Assembly (NCBI RefSeq): GCF_011290505.1 | Contig: NZ_JAANPV010000007.1 | Location: forward strand, 62,001 to 126,000 | Direction: 5' to 3' | Source: Paenalcaligenes suwonensis | Lineage (GTDB): Bacteria > Pseudomonadota > Gammaproteobacteria > Burkholderiales > Burkholderiaceae_B | Length of the DNA: 64,000 bases | Part shown: one piece after another, positions 9,350 to 19,827 of the stretch | Layout: every line of letters begins with the position of its first letter | Position numbering within the stretch: position 1 is the first letter of the stretch | Made by a program: the position numbers and the translations under genes | Notes under the pieces: model-generated | Seen by the model: only the letters and a program-made list of their open reading frames with translations | Database searches by the model: none | What the model was told of the DNA's origin: nothing

Positions 9350-10660
9350 TTAGTGCAGTTTGACGCGCGGCGCAGAGCGTTTTAACAACAAACGTCCTAA
9401 CGCCATAGACGCCGTGCGTAGCACACCCAAAATCGCCATGTGATGCATCAAGTGCAAGCTCATATACATGGTTCGTGCCACTAAACCTTCGACGAACCAA
9501 CTGCGGCCTTGCAACACCCCCATCAAGCTACCTACGCCCTTGCTGTGCCCGACGGACACCAGTGAGCCGTAATCCTTGTATTCAAATGCCTCTATGTGTG
9601 TTGGCAACCCTTTTAATTTTTTCGCCAATACGTTGACCAAGTAATTAGCTTGTTGGTGTGCCACCTGTGCCCGCGCAGGCAAATACTGCCCCTGCTCACC
9701 GCCCCACGGTGCTTGCGCGCAATCGCCCAACGCATAAATATGAGGGTCTGCGGTTTGTAGGTGATCATTCACCACCAGTTGGTTAATGCGGTTTACCTCT
9801 AATCCTAACTCAGTCAAAAAAGCTGGCGCTTTAATACCGGCTGCCCATACGCACAAATCGGCGGGATACTGCGCACCATTGGTGTCTTTTAATACCCCTT
9901 TGCTCACTTCACTTACCCGAACACCCGCATGCACCGTTACACCGCGCTTTTGCAGCAGCTGTGTGGCACGCAACGACACTTTAGAGGGTAACGCTGCCAA
10001 AATACGATCCGCGCCTTCTATCAGCGTAATATGCAGCGATCTGGCTTGGTCTAAGGTGTTGGTACCATACGCTTGCAGACTGGCATCGGCTTCCATTAAT
10101 TCGGCGGCTAACTCCACACCAGTTGCCCCACCACCCACAATGGCAATTTCCAACGGGCCTACATCGCCCTCGGCACTTTTCACTCGTGATGAACGGGTAA
10201 GCTCGTACAACAAGCGCATACGAAAACGTTCAGCTTGATGTGTGGAATCCAAGGCAATCGCATGCTCTTCGGCCCCTGGCGTATTAAAGAAGTTAGATTT
10301 ACTGCCTACCGCCAACACCAGCACGCCATACTCTAAGGTACGCGCAGGCAACACCTCTTCACCTTCAGCATTACAAACCGCTTCTAAAGACAGAGTTTTA
10401 TGTTCTCTGTCTAAGGCATGTAAACGCCCTGGCACAAAGGTAAAGCCGTTATCACGCGCCAGCATGAAATACGATAAGCCTTCGCGGTGAATATCTAGCG
10501 TACCTGCCGCAACCTCGTGTAACGAGGGCTTCCAAATATGCTCATCCATCTTATCGATTAAGTACACTTTTTCTGGACCAAAGCGACGGCCTAGTTTTGC
10601 TGCCAACTCCAGACCACCTGCTCCACCACCTACAACCACTACTGGCGCGACCTTATTCAT
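9350..10660 (-). CDS. ndh: Type II NADH dehydrogenase (NDH-2)
   Basis: 436 residues. It is a single-subunit, non-proton-pumping NADH:quinone oxidoreductase on the inner membrane face. The N-terminal FAD motif VVVGGGAGGLELAAKLG, a second dinucleotide motif IAIVGGGATGVELAAEL near residue 173 for NADH, and the YALGDCAQAPW FAD motif near 313 are all present. The C-terminal end has an amphipathic helix with several His and Met residues and a basic end, a likely membrane anchor. It stands alone, with about 260 bp upstream before ppsA. Confidence 0.93.
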   Translation of the reverse strand: MNKVAPVVVVGGGAGGLELAAKLGRRFGPEKVYLIDKMDEHIWKPSLHEVAAGTLDIHREGLSYFMLARDNGFTFVPGRLHALDREHKTLSLEAVCNAEGEEVLPARTLEYGVLVLAVGSKSNFFNTPGAEEHAIALDSTHQAERFRMRLLYELTRSSRVKSAEGDVGPLEIAIVGGGATGVELAAELMEADASLQAYGTNTLDQARSLHITLIEGADRILAALPSKVSLRATQLLQKRGVTVHAGVRVSEVSKGVLKDTNGAQYPADLCVWAAGIKAPAFLTELGLEVNRINQLVVNDHLQTADPHIYALGDCAQAPWGGEQGQYLPARAQVAHQQANYLVNVLAKKLKGLPTHIEAFEYKDYGSLVSVGHSKGVGSLMGVLQGRSWFVEGLVARTMYMSLHLMHHMAILGVLRTASMALGRLLLKRSAPRVKLH

Positions 10661-10856
10661 CGTTCACCCTTTAAAAGTACACCACATCTATCGTATTTCA
10701 CTGCCTAAACACTAGCATAATCTATCTTGTCTACCCAGCGATGACAGGCAAACACAATATCACTCATATGTTTTCTTCTTATTGCTATGTGCAGCGTTTT
10801 GTCTTTCTGTCTTCACCCTACTGCGCTAGCCCCCGCTTTTTGGCACAAGAGCAGGT

Positions 10857-10890
10857 ATAAAAAAAGAGCCTCACTAAGAGGCTCTTTTTA
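10857..10890 (-). terminator. Rho-independent terminator of ppsA
   Basis: A perfect 12-bp stem (10861-10872 with 10878-10889) with a 5-base loop ends in a run of U on the minus strand. It lies 33 bp after the ppsA stop. The poly-T on the other side makes it work in either direction. The rest of the 10661-10856 gap shows no gene and should hold the ndh promoter. Confidence 0.88.
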
Positions 10891-10922
10891 ATGGGATCGA
10901 CACCCAGCAACCGCTGTGCTAA

Positions 10923-13286
10923 TTACTTAGCCAAACGCTGCCATGTATCGATCACTGTGTCTGGGTTCAAGGACAAGGATTGGATACCTTCGTCACGTAA
11001 CCACTCAGCCAAATCTGGGTGATCGCTAGGACCTTGACCACAAATACCTACGTATTTGCCTGCTTTGTTACACGCTTGGATAGCGCGGCTCAGCATGAAT
11101 TTCACAGCAGCATCACGCTCGTCAAAATCAGCAGCCAACAATTCCATACCAGAGTCACGATCCAGACCCAGAGTCAACTGAGTCATGTCGTTAGAACCGA
11201 TGGAGAAACCGTCGAAGTATTGCAGGAACTCATCAGCCAAAATCGCGTTGGAAGGCACTTCACACATCATGATGACGCGCAAACCGTTCTTACCACGCTC
11301 TAGACCATTCGCTGCCAGCAAGTCGATAACACGGGAGGCTTGAGACAAGGTACGCACGAATGGCACCATGATCTCAACGTTAGTCAGACCCATTTCATCA
11401 CGTACTTTCTTCAGCGCTTCGCACTCCATGCGGAAACATTCTTCGAAGTCTTCAGACACGTAACGTGCAGCACCACGGAAGCCCAACATTGGGTTCTCTT
11501 CCTCGGGCTCGTAACGGGAACCACCAACCAATTTACGGTATTCGTTGGATTTAAAGTCGGACAAACGTACGATCACAGGTTTTGGATAGAAGGCCGCACC
11601 CAATGTTGCCACGCCTTCAGCCAGTTTTTCCACGAAGAAAGCACGTGGGCTAGCGTAACCGCGCGCTGCAGATTCAACGGCTTTTTTCAGCTCGCTGTCT
11701 ACATTGGGGTAGTCCAATACCGCTTTAGGGTGGATCGCGATGTTGTTATTGATGATGAACTCTAGACGAGCCAGACCAATACCGGCATTAGGGATCTGAG
11801 CGAAGTCGAAAGCCAACTGTGGGTTACCCACGTTCATCATGACTTTCAAGCCCACTTCAGGCATTTCGCCCCAGCGTACTTCTTCAATGTGAGTTTCCAG
11901 CAAACCGTCGTAAATACGGCCTTCATCGCCTTCTGCACACGATACAGTCACTTCTTGACCTGCTTTCAGCACGTCAGTAGCGTTACCACAACCCACTACC
12001 GCAGGAATACCCAACTCACGCGCAATAATCGCTGCGTGACATGTACGGCCACCACGGTTAGTAACGATAGCAGAAGCCAATTTCATCACAGGTTCCCAGT
12101 TAGGGTCTGTCATGTCAGTAACCAAGATATCGCCGGCTTTAACTTGATCCATTTCGCTGGCATCGCCAACCAAACGTACGGTACCTGAACCAATTTTCTG
12201 ACCAATAGCACGGCCTGTAACCAGCACATCGCCAGTAGCTTTCAGGCTGTAGCGTTCTTGTACGTCGTTTGCGCTTTGCTGAGATTTAACGGTTTCAGGA
12301 CGCGCTTGCAGAATGTAGATTTTGCCGTCTATACCATCACGACCCCACTCAACGTCCATTGGGCGTTGGTAGTGTTTTTCAATGATGGTGGCGTATTTTG
12401 CCAACTCGATCACTTCGTCGTCGCTCAGCGAGTAACGATTGCGCTCGTTAACAGGCACATCTACGGTACGTACAGACTCACCGCTTTCACGCAGTGGATC
12501 GAATTCCATTTTCAACAGTTTGGAACCGATACGACGGCTGATGATGGGGTAATGACCAGCGGCCAAGGAGGGTTTGAATACGTAGAATTCGTCAGGGTTC
12601 ACCGCACCCTGTACCACGGTTTCGCCCAAGCCGTAGGATGAAGTGATGAACACTACATCTTGGAAGCCCGATTCGGTATCAATGGTAAACATCACACCGG
12701 CGCTGCCCTTGTCAGAGCGCACCATGCGTTGAATACCGGCAGACAATGCCACTTCAGCGTGAGCAAAGCCTTTGTGTACACGGTAAGAAATCGCACGGTC
12801 GTTGTACAAGGAAGCAAATACCAAATGGATTTTTTCCAGTACATCGTCCATACCAACCACGTTCAGGTAGCTTTCTTGCTGACCAGCGAACGAAGCATCT
12901 GGCAAATCTTCAGCCGTAGCAGAAGAACGCACCGCAAAAGAACCTTTACCGTCGGCATCCAATTTCGCGAATGCTTCACGGATTTGTTGCTCCAGTTCTG
13001 CTGGGAACGGTGTTTCGATAATCCATTTACGGATTTCTGCACCAGCCACAGCCAACTCACGTACGTCATCGGCATCCAGCTTGCTTAGACGATCAGCAAT
13101 ACGCTGATCCAAGCCGTCGGCTTTCAGGAACACACGGAAAGCTTCCGCTGTCGTTGCAAAACCACCAGGCACGCGCACACCGGCACCGGCCAACTGGCTA
13201 ATCATTTCCCCTAGGGAGGCGTTTTTGCCCCCTACGGTGTCCACGTCCGTCATGCGGAGCGTTTCAAATGGCAAAACATAAGACAT
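10923..13286 (-). CDS. ppsA: Phosphoenolpyruvate synthase
   Basis: 787 residues from ATG 13286, chosen for the AAGGTGAC ribosome site and the family start [28 protein letters not shown]. It converts pyruvate and ATP to PEP, AMP and phosphate for gluconeogenesis. Three domains are visible: the N-terminal ATP-binding region ([21 protein letters not shown]), the central phosphohistidine domain with [21 protein letters not shown] around residue 420, and the C-terminal PEP/pyruvate barrel with [15 protein letters not shown] and [12 protein letters not shown]. It is divergent from its regulator ppsR, 147 bp apart. Confidence 0.97.
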   Translation of the reverse strand: MSYVLPFETLRMTDVDTVGGKNASLGEMISQLAGAGVRVPGGFATTAEAFRVFLKADGLDQRIADRLSKLDADDVRELAVAGAEIRKWIIETPFPAELEQQIREAFAKLDADGKGSFAVRSSATAEDLPDASFAGQQESYLNVVGMDDVLEKIHLVFASLYNDRAISYRVHKGFAHAEVALSAGIQRMVRSDKGSAGVMFTIDTESGFQDVVFITSSYGLGETVVQGAVNPDEFYVFKPSLAAGHYPIISRRIGSKLLKMEFDPLRESGESVRTVDVPVNERNRYSLSDDEVIELAKYATIIEKHYQRPMDVEWGRDGIDGKIYILQARPETVKSQQSANDVQERYSLKATGDVLVTGRAIGQKIGSGTVRLVGDASEMDQVKAGDILVTDMTDPNWEPVMKLASAIVTNRGGRTCHAAIIARELGIPAVVGCGNATDVLKAGQEVTVSCAEGDEGRIYDGLLETHIEEVRWGEMPEVGLKVMMNVGNPQLAFDFAQIPNAGIGLARLEFIINNNIAIHPKAVLDYPNVDSELKKAVESAARGYASPRAFFVEKLAEGVATLGAAFYPKPVIVRLSDFKSNEYRKLVGGSRYEPEEENPMLGFRGAARYVSEDFEECFRMECEALKKVRDEMGLTNVEIMVPFVRTLSQASRVIDLLAANGLERGKNGLRVIMMCEVPSNAILADEFLQYFDGFSIGSNDMTQLTLGLDRDSGMELLAADFDERDAAVKFMLSRAIQACNKAGKYVGICGQGPSDHPDLAEWLRDEGIQSLSLNPDTVIDTWQRLAK

Positions 13287-13433
13287 AAAAGTCACCTTAA
13301 TAGTAAAAAAGCGTGTTTGCTTAATGTGCTGCAGCGCAGCGCGCACTAAGCAAACTTGCCTTGCTCGGATTTCGGGCCACTGTTAATCTCTGGAATTGTA
13401 CCTTTTAATAGGCTTTTGTGTGCCCTTTTAGTT

Positions 13434-14270
13434 ATGACTTCCACACTGATTAAACGTACCGTTTTTATAGTTTCAGATAGCACTGGAATTACTGCCGAAA
13501 CCTTCGGACATTCCGTCCTTTCCCAGTTCGAGCAGTTCAACTTCGAGGCGGTGCGCATGCCTTTCATCGACACCATCGAAAAAGCGCAGGATGTCGCTGA
13601 ACGCATTAATCGCTGTGCCGAAGAGAAGAACGCAAAGCCATTGGTTTTCAGCACGCTGGTAGACCCCAAAATGGCCAAAATCGTAGGTGCAGCCAACTGC
13701 ACTTTCTTGGATTTATTCGGCTCATTTTTGCGTCATATAGAGCGTGCTCTAGGGGTGAAATCCAGCCGTTCAGTAGGCCGCTCACACAGCAACGGACTGT
13801 CTAAACAATACAACAACCGCATCGAAGCCATTAATTTCACCTTGGCCCACGACGATGGTCAATACGTACAAGGTTTAGAGCAGGCTGATGTGATTTTGGT
13901 TGGTGTGTCGCGTTGCGGTAAAACCCCTACCAGCCTGTATTTAGCCATGCAATATGCGGTGAAAGCTGCCAACTACCCGTTAATCCCTGAGGATTTTGAA
14001 CGCGGTACATTGCCTGCCACCTTAGCGCCCTACCGACACAAGCTGTTTGGCCTGTCCATTCAACCAGAACGTCTTTCAGAAGTGCGAAACGAGCGTAGAC
14101 CTGACAGTAAATATGCCTCATTACAGCAATGTATTAATGAAGTGGCCGACGCTGAACGCATGATGCGTATGGAAGCCATTCCTTGGCTCTCTACCACCAG
14201 CCGTTCTATTGAAGAGATTTCCAGCAAAATTCTGGAAGAAATAGGCTTAAATCGCCGCCTGTTGTACTAA
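13434..14270 (+). CDS. ppsR: PEP synthetase regulatory protein (kinase/pyrophosphorylase)
   Basis: 278 residues from ATG 13434, giving MTSTLIKRTVFIVSDSTGITAET, the usual start. This DUF299 family protein inactivates PEP synthase by ADP-dependent phosphorylation of a Thr near the catalytic His, and reactivates it by phosphate-dependent removal. The P-loop-like GVSRCGKTPTSLYLA near residue 150 is the signature. The divergent pairing with ppsA supports the assignment. It converges on the rRNA methylase gene with only 3 bp between stops. Confidence 0.95.
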   Translation: MTSTLIKRTVFIVSDSTGITAETFGHSVLSQFEQFNFEAVRMPFIDTIEKAQDVAERINRCAEEKNAKPLVFSTLVDPKMAKIVGAANCTFLDLFGSFLRHIERALGVKSSRSVGRSHSNGLSKQYNNRIEAINFTLAHDDGQYVQGLEQADVILVGVSRCGKTPTSLYLAMQYAVKAANYPLIPEDFERGTLPATLAPYRHKLFGLSIQPERLSEVRNERRPDSKYASLQQCINEVADAERMMRMEAIPWLSTTSRSIEEISSKILEEIGLNRRLLY

Positions 14271-14273
14271 GGC

Positions 14274-15062
14274 CTAGCCTACTAGGTGCTGGCGGCGTTG
14301 TTCAAATAAACAAATTGCCGCCGCCACTGCTACATTCAGCGACTCCACAGCGGCTTCTTGTGGGATAAACACTTGATGGCGCGACTGTTCTAACAAGTCT
14401 GGATGTACTCCCCGCCCTTCATTGCCAAACAACCACGCTCCATCTTTGGCAATTTCCAATGCAAATAACGACTGCGCTCTATCACTTAAGGTAGTGGTGT
14501 ACACCGGCACTTCTGCCTGTTGCAACAACGCCTGTAAGTCTTGGTTCTCGTGTATTGCTAAGGCAAAGTGTGCACCTTGCCCACTACGTAAGCTTTTTTG
14601 TGACCACGCATCGGCACAACCCACAGACAAAAATACCTCGGTGATACCTGCTGCGGCTGCTGTACGTAACAACGTACCCAAATTACCAGGGTCTTGAACC
14701 CTATCTAGCAACAAGGCCGCTTTTTTCAAGACAGGTTGAGCCGGAATCACTGGCCGCTGCACCACAAATGCTACGCCCTGCCCTTGTTCTACACTAGACA
14801 GTGCCTTCATGAGATTGCCGCCCAGCATCACCTGCTGTCTGGCTGGAACCGTGTCTAATAGCTGCTGCACGACCTCAGGCAATGGCTCGCGGTCAGCATC
14901 CACCACCACCAACTCAGGCGCGCCATAGTGCTGCAACCAACTCTGGCACAGGTTAGGCCCTTCTAACCATAGAGCGGGCTGATCCCCCTCTATGGAGCGC
15001 TTACCTTCCACGATACGTTGTAAACGTTTATAGGTTGTGTTTTGACGCGAGGCAATAATCAT
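14274..15062 (-). CDS. TrmH/SpoU-family RNA 2'-O-methyltransferase
   Basis: 262 residues. An N-terminal substrate-binding domain is followed by the knotted SPOUT domain with its three motifs: [21 protein letters not shown] near residue 119, FGNEGRGV near 211, and [22 protein letters not shown] near the end. The family methylates ribose 2'-OH in rRNA or tRNA; the two-domain layout resembles 23S rRNA methylases of the RlmB/TsnR kind, but the target base is not predictable. The ATG overlaps the rnhB stop (ATGA), so it ends the lpxB-rnhB operon. Confidence 0.88.
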   Translation of the reverse strand: MIIASRQNTTYKRLQRIVEGKRSIEGDQPALWLEGPNLCQSWLQHYGAPELVVVDADREPLPEVVQQLLDTVPARQQVMLGGNLMKALSSVEQGQGVAFVVQRPVIPAQPVLKKAALLLDRVQDPGNLGTLLRTAAAAGITEVFLSVGCADAWSQKSLRSGQGAHFALAIHENQDLQALLQQAEVPVYTTTLSDRAQSLFALEIAKDGAWLFGNEGRGVHPDLLEQSRHQVFIPQEAAVESLNVAVAAAICLFEQRRQHLVG

Positions 15063-15673
15063 TGTGAGGCTTTGTCCTGTAAGGCACGCTGTACGGGTGC
15101 GAAACTGCGTCTGTGCTCAGGACATGGCCCGAATTCGCGCAAACGCTCGCTATGCAATGCTGTACCATAACCTTTGTGCTGATCAAACGCATACTCAGGG
15201 TATAACTCATGCATCTGCAGGCATGCCGCATCACGTGCCGTTTTGGCCAAAATAGATGCAGCTGAAATGGCTTGAACTTGGCTATCGCCTTTCACTACCG
15301 CACGCGCAGGAGAGCACAAGCCCTCTGGCACCCGATTACCATCAATCAGTATCAGCTCAGGCTTGGCCGGGAGCGCTTCGCACGCACGCCGCATTGCCAG
15401 CATGGTGGCCTGAAGAATATTGATGTCATCAATTTCTTCGCGACTGGCACTGCTAATGCTCCACGCCAAGGCTTGCGCTCGAATCAGTTCTGCTAATTGA
15501 TCGCGCTTTTTAGGCGTTAACTTTTTGGAGTCTGTTAAGCCTTCAATGGGGCGATTGGGGTCTAGAATAACGGCCGCAGCAAATACAGGGCCTGCTAAAG
15601 GCCCCCTTCCCGCTTCATCCACACCTGCCACCAAATCACTAGACTGCAACAGCTGTGATAAATCAGCGTTCAC
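15059..15673 (-). CDS. rnhB: Ribonuclease HII
   Basis: 204 residues. RNase HII nicks RNA embedded in DNA, including single ribonucleotides. The active-site Asp-Glu pair is in [14 protein letters not shown] near residue 19 and further acidic residues are in [13 protein letters not shown] and [10 protein letters not shown]. The start overlaps the end of lpxB by 11 bp and the end overlaps the methylase by 4 bp. The lpxB-rnhB order is standard in proteobacteria. Confidence 0.95.
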   Translation of the reverse strand: MNADLSQLLQSSDLVAGVDEAGRGPLAGPVFAAAVILDPNRPIEGLTDSKKLTPKKRDQLAELIRAQALAWSISSASREEIDDINILQATMLAMRRACEALPAKPELILIDGNRVPEGLCSPARAVVKGDSQVQAISAASILAKTARDAACLQMHELYPEYAFDQHKGYGTALHSERLREFGPCPEHRRSFAPVQRALQDKASQ

Positions 15674-16865
15674 GTGCCACCTGCATAATTACTTCTGCCG
15701 CTAACTTGGGCGTGTCTAAACGCAATACTTCGTGCAACTGCTGAAAGCGTTGCTCTACACCTTGACGCCATGAATTGTCATGTAGAGCTTTCTCACACGC
15801 TTTAGCCAGTTTCTCTGGCTCAGCATCGTCTTGCAGCAGCTCGGGCACCACAAAGTCTTGACTGAGAATATTGGGCAACCCTATCCAATCCAACAAGGGT
15901 TTTTCTTGGCCAGACTGCCACGCCATGAACTTTTTCATCATGGGAGTCAGTACATAGGAAATCACCATAGGCTTTTTGTACAACGCTGCCTCTAAGGTGG
16001 CCGTGCCGCTGGCTACCAATAATGCATCACTGGCTTCCATCACATCCCACGCCACCGGCTTTTTACCACCATCTTCCAAGAACACAGGTGCCTGCGTGTC
16101 GTTGGTGATGATACGTAAATTTTCTACCGGGTTGTCGCGTAAGATCTCCAAGAACTGCTGGTGGCGAGCCTCGTTGACCACCGGTACGACCACATGCAGT
16201 GCAGGATCGTCCTTTTGCAGTCGTTGCACCGTTTGTAGAAAGCGCGGTGCTAACTGCATAATTTCTGATTTTCTACTTCCAGGCAATACGCCCAGAATTT
16301 TTACATCCTCAGGAATATTCAAGCGCAGGCGAGCCGCTTTTTGATCGGGCACCAACGGAATATTTTGCGCTAAAGGATGACCCACATAAGTAACCGGTAT
16401 GCCTTCTTTTTGGTAGATGTCCACTTCAAAGGGGAACAACACCAACATATGGGATACCGCTTTGCGGATAGTATGGATACGTTCGTAGCGCCATGCCCAA
16501 ATCGATGGGCTCACAAATTGCACCGTCGCAATACCAGACTTGCGTAAATCGGCTTCCATGCGCAGATTAAAATCTGGTGCATCTATCCCAACAAACACAT
16601 CTGGACGCTGCTTCAACCAACGTCGTCGCGCACCATAATAGGTGTTTAACAAACGGGGAAGACTTTTCAATGCATCCACATAGCCAAACACAGACAAAGC
16701 ATCCATGGGATACCATGCATTAAAGCCAGCAGATGTCATTTCTGGGCCGCCAATGCCATTAAATACGGCGTTGGGGTCTTGTTGTTGCAATCCACGTTGA
16801 ATACGCGAGGCCAGCAGGTCGCCCGAAGGCTCACCTGCCACCATACCTATATTCAAGCCACTCAT
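15663..16865 (-). CDS. lpxB: Lipid-A-disaccharide synthase
   Basis: 400 residues. It joins UDP-diacylglucosamine and lipid X to make the lipid A disaccharide on the cytoplasmic side of the inner membrane. Signature segments are [16 protein letters not shown] at the start, [11 protein letters not shown] near residue 92, VSPSIWAWR near 120, and [23 protein letters not shown] near 285. The ATG overlaps the lpxA stop by 4 bp. Confidence 0.96.
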   Translation of the reverse strand: MSGLNIGMVAGEPSGDLLASRIQRGLQQQDPNAVFNGIGGPEMTSAGFNAWYPMDALSVFGYVDALKSLPRLLNTYYGARRRWLKQRPDVFVGIDAPDFNLRMEADLRKSGIATVQFVSPSIWAWRYERIHTIRKAVSHMLVLFPFEVDIYQKEGIPVTYVGHPLAQNIPLVPDQKAARLRLNIPEDVKILGVLPGSRKSEIMQLAPRFLQTVQRLQKDDPALHVVVPVVNEARHQQFLEILRDNPVENLRIITNDTQAPVFLEDGGKKPVAWDVMEASDALLVASGTATLEAALYKKPMVISYVLTPMMKKFMAWQSGQEKPLLDWIGLPNILSQDFVVPELLQDDAEPEKLAKACEKALHDNSWRQGVEQRFQQLHEVLRLDTPKLAAEVIMQVARER

Positions 16866-17638
16866 GGGCGAACAATACCTCGGTGCGACTGCTCCAGAAA
16901 CTCAACCATAATGGCTTTTTCTGGTGTATCAGGCAGTGCTTTCATTTGCTCTAACGCTTCTTCTACCTTCAGCTCACGACGGTAGAGCAGCTTGTAGAGA
17001 TTTTTAACGTTAGAAACCGCTTCGGCATCAAAACCACGGCGGCTTAACCCTTCCGAGTTCACACCTACTGGGCGGAATGGATCACCCGCACCAATCACAA
17101 AAGGAGGCACATCTTGACGAATAGAACTGGTGCCACCAATCATACAGTGCGCACCAATACGCACGAACTGGTGCATGGCTGTTAAGCCACCAATAATGGC
17201 CCAATCACCCACATGGATATGACCAGCAAACTGTACACCGTTGGCAATCACCGTGTGGCTACCCACTTGGCAATCGTGCGCAATGTGCACGTAGGCCATA
17301 ATCCAGTTATCATCCCCTACGCGCGTTACACCTACGTCTTGTGTGGTACCGGTGTTGATCGTCACGTACTCGCGCACGGTATTCCCATCACCAATTTCCA
17401 GACGCGTAGGTTCACCCGCGTATTTTTTGTCTTGAGGCATCCCACCAATGGAGCAAAAACGGTAAAAATTATTATTTTTACCGATAGTGGTATGACCGTC
17501 GATAACGCAGTGCGAGCCCACAACGGTGCCGGCACCAATTTCTACGTGTTCACCAATAATGCTGTATGCACCTACTTGCACGTCATCAGCTAGACGAGCG
17601 CCGGGTGCAATGATTGCGGTAGGATGTAATAGACTCAT
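16862..17638 (-). CDS. lpxA: UDP-N-acetylglucosamine acyltransferase
   Basis: 258 residues from ATG 17638, which overlaps the fabZ stop (ATGA); the frame is open to 17671 but those 11 residues would lie inside fabZ. It transfers a 3-hydroxyacyl chain from ACP to UDP-GlcNAc, the first step of lipid A synthesis. The hexapeptide-repeat left-handed beta-helix is plain ([20 protein letters not shown]...). The catalytic His is in [13 protein letters not shown] near residue 122, and the C-terminal helical domain is complete. Confidence 0.96.
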   Translation of the reverse strand: MSLLHPTAIIAPGARLADDVQVGAYSIIGEHVEIGAGTVVGSHCVIDGHTTIGKNNNFYRFCSIGGMPQDKKYAGEPTRLEIGDGNTVREYVTINTGTTQDVGVTRVGDDNWIMAYVHIAHDCQVGSHTVIANGVQFAGHIHVGDWAIIGGLTAMHQFVRIGAHCMIGGTSSIRQDVPPFVIGAGDPFRPVGVNSEGLSRRGFDAEAVSNVKNLYKLLYRRELKVEEALEQMKALPDTPEKAIMVEFLEQSHRGIVRP

Positions 17639-18096
17639 TGATCGTCTTTTTCCAAAATACGGATAGCACACATCAGCTTAGCTTCAGCCACAACTTGGCC
17701 TTCTACTAAGGTTCTTGCTGTGTATTTACACATGGTGCGGCTGATACGATCAGCAGTCACTTCCAAGCGCAACTGGTCACCTGGTACTACAGGTTTGCGG
17801 AAACGTGCACCGTCTACACCCACCAAGTAGTAAGCAATTTTCTGGCTAGCAGGGTTAATTTCAGGATGTCCTTCAAAGGAGAACAACGCTGCTGCTTGTG
17901 CCATTGCTTCGATAATCAACACGCCGGGCATCACTGGATGATGGGGGAAATGGCCAGTAAAGAAAGGCTCGTTCAAAGTGACGTTTTTGATGGCCACAAT
18001 GCTCTTACCAGGCACCATTTCCAAGACACGGTCTACCAACAACATCGGGTAACGATGCGGTAGACGTTCCATAATTTGTTTAATATCCAGTTCCAT
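17635..18096 (-). CDS. fabZ: (3R)-hydroxyacyl-ACP dehydratase FabZ
   Basis: 153 residues. It dehydrates 3-hydroxyacyl-ACP in fatty acid elongation. The hot-dog fold motif with catalytic His and Glu is present as [23 protein letters not shown] near residue 48. [16 protein letters not shown] at the start is typical. It sits between lpxD and lpxA, where it competes for the hydroxyacyl-ACP pool that LpxA and LpxD use. Confidence 0.97.
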   Translation of the reverse strand: MELDIKQIMERLPHRYPMLLVDRVLEMVPGKSIVAIKNVTLNEPFFTGHFPHHPVMPGVLIIEAMAQAAALFSFEGHPEINPASQKIAYYLVGVDGARFRKPVVPGDQLRLEVTADRISRTMCKYTARTLVEGQVVAEAKLMCAIRILEKDDQ

Positions 18097-18114
18097 GACT
18101 TATCCTATTATTTG

Positions 18115-19206
18115 CTATTCGTTATTGTTTTCACGTTCCAACGCACGTAAGCGGCGGCGTAATGTCGCAAGTTGCGTCAGTACGGCGGCATTGCGTTGCC
18201 AGTGTTGGTGGTCCGCAAATGGGAACACACCCGTGTAATGACCAGGTTCTTTGATATCAGCCGTAATAGCCGTACCGCCTGAAATCTGTACCTCGTCGGT
18301 AATATGTAAGTGGCCAGAGAACATGGCCGCGCCACCAATAATGCAGCGCTCACCTATATGCGTAGAACCGGCAATGCCTGTACATGCAGCAATAGCAGTA
18401 TGCTCACCAATGTGCACGTTATGACCCACCATAATCTGGTTGTCTAACTTCACACCATTGGCAATAACGGTGTTATCCAACGCACCACGGTCTACCGTCG
18501 TGTTGGCACCAATCTCTACATCATTACCCAGTTGCACCGCACCTATTTGCGAGATTTTTGCCCATGCACCTGCCTGTCTAGGATCAGGCGCAAAACCAAA
18601 ACCATCAGCACCTAGCACGGCACCAGAATGAAGTATGCAACGATCACCCATGCTGACTTGGTGGTACAACACCACGCGCGCATGCAACAAACAATACTCG
18701 CCAATAACGCTGTCAGCACCAATGCTGCAACCCGCGCCAATACGAGAGCCTTTACCTATTTGCACACCGGCTTCCACCACGGTATACGCACCAATGGTGA
18801 CCTGTTCGCCTATGACCGCAGAAGGATCAACAATGGCGGTTGGATGAATACCTGTGGGGAGATTGCTCAATCTATGCTCATCAAACCATTGCGCTAATAG
18901 CGCATACATAGCATAAGGCTGCTCACAGAGCACCACAGCAAATGTTGGTTCAAAATCTAAAGACTGGTAATCCGCTTCGCTCAAAATCACCGCGGCCGCT
19001 TCAGTGCTAGTCAGTTGCGCTTTCAACTTCTGGTTAGACAAGAAGCTTAATTCGCTAGACCCTGCATGAAGCAAAGAGCCCAATCCCTGTATACGTGGAA
19101 CGGGCTCTTTGCGGGGAGCCAAACTACAAGGTAGTCCGGCTTTTTGTACAATGCCCAGTAGCTGATCCAATGAAGGCGCCCTATCGGGCGCTAACAATAC
19201 TGGCAT
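18115..19206 (-). CDS. lpxD: UDP-3-O-(3-hydroxyacyl)glucosamine N-acyltransferase
   Basis: 363 residues. It adds the second, N-linked acyl chain in lipid A synthesis. An N-terminal uridine-binding domain (residues 1-105) precedes hexapeptide repeats. The catalytic His is in the segment ANGVKLDNQIMVGHNVHIGEHTAIAA near residue 250. The C-terminal helix (LATLRRRLRALERE) fits the trimer-capping helix. It is 7 bp from the skp-like gene and 18 bp from fabZ, within one operon. Confidence 0.96.
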   Translation of the reverse strand: MPVLLAPDRAPSLDQLLGIVQKAGLPCSLAPRKEPVPRIQGLGSLLHAGSSELSFLSNQKLKAQLTSTEAAAVILSEADYQSLDFEPTFAVVLCEQPYAMYALLAQWFDEHRLSNLPTGIHPTAIVDPSAVIGEQVTIGAYTVVEAGVQIGKGSRIGAGCSIGADSVIGEYCLLHARVVLYHQVSMGDRCILHSGAVLGADGFGFAPDPRQAGAWAKISQIGAVQLGNDVEIGANTTVDRGALDNTVIANGVKLDNQIMVGHNVHIGEHTAIAACTGIAGSTHIGERCIIGGAAMFSGHLHITDEVQISGGTAITADIKEPGHYTGVFPFADHQHWQRNAAVLTQLATLRRRLRALERENNNE

Positions 19207-19212
19207 TATGTA

Positions 19213-19767
19213 TTAGTTACCCAATGCGGTCAGCACTTCTTCAGTGATGTCTACACGTGGGTTCACTGTCACAGCGTCCTGAATGATCAGGTCGTAGCCT
19301 TGAGTTTCAGCAATGCGTTGAATAGCAGCATCTGCTTTTTCAACGATAGCGGAGAACTCTTCGTTACGACGACGATTGAAATCTTCTTGGAATTCACGAC
19401 GTTTGCGCTGCAGATCAGCATCCATGTCGGTCAGCTGACGCTCACGACGGATACGGTCTGTTTCGGACATAACGGGTGCATCCTTGTCGAACTTCACAGC
19501 GTCATCACGCAGTTGGTTCGCCAAGCGCTGCAACTCGTCGTCGCGACGTTTGAATTCAGATTCGATTTTCTGTTGGGCAGCCAAGGCTGGCTTGGAGTCA
19601 CGCAGAATACGCTCTGTGCTCACAAAACCAATTTTGGTTTGCGCTTGCACTACAGGTGTAGCGACTACAGCTGACACGCCCAATACAGCAGCCATAAGCG
19701 CAGTACGATTGCGGCGAACCAATTGGCTGCCAACTGCTGAAAGTTTAAACGCGAATTTAGACGACAT
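19213..19767 (-). CDS. skp: OmpH/Skp-family periplasmic chaperone
   Basis: 184 residues. A long signal sequence (residues 1-43, cleavage likely after VVQAQ or nearby) precedes KIGFVSTERILRDSKPALAAQQKIESEF, the usual Skp start. A charged coiled-coil of about 100 residues follows (QRLANQLRDDAVKFD ... RKRREFQEDFNRRR), forming the tentacles that hold unfolded outer-membrane proteins. It lies directly downstream of bamA, matching its role in delivering clients to BAM. Confidence 0.93.
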   Translation of the reverse strand: MSSKFAFKLSAVGSQLVRRNRTALMAAVLGVSAVVATPVVQAQTKIGFVSTERILRDSKPALAAQQKIESEFKRRDDELQRLANQLRDDAVKFDKDAPVMSETDRIRRERQLTDMDADLQRKRREFQEDFNRRRNEEFSAIVEKADAAIQRIAETQGYDLIIQDAVTVNPRVDITEEVLTALGN

Positions 19768-19827
19768 GTAAATCTACCTTGCTAATAACGCTGCTAAAAA
19801 GTTAATTGTGCCATTAATTACAGGAAT

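Noticed and set aside
11019-13088. Several long plus-strand open frames inside ppsA
   Set aside because: All are antisense shadows of the PEP synthase gene, with no ribosome site or recognisable domain.
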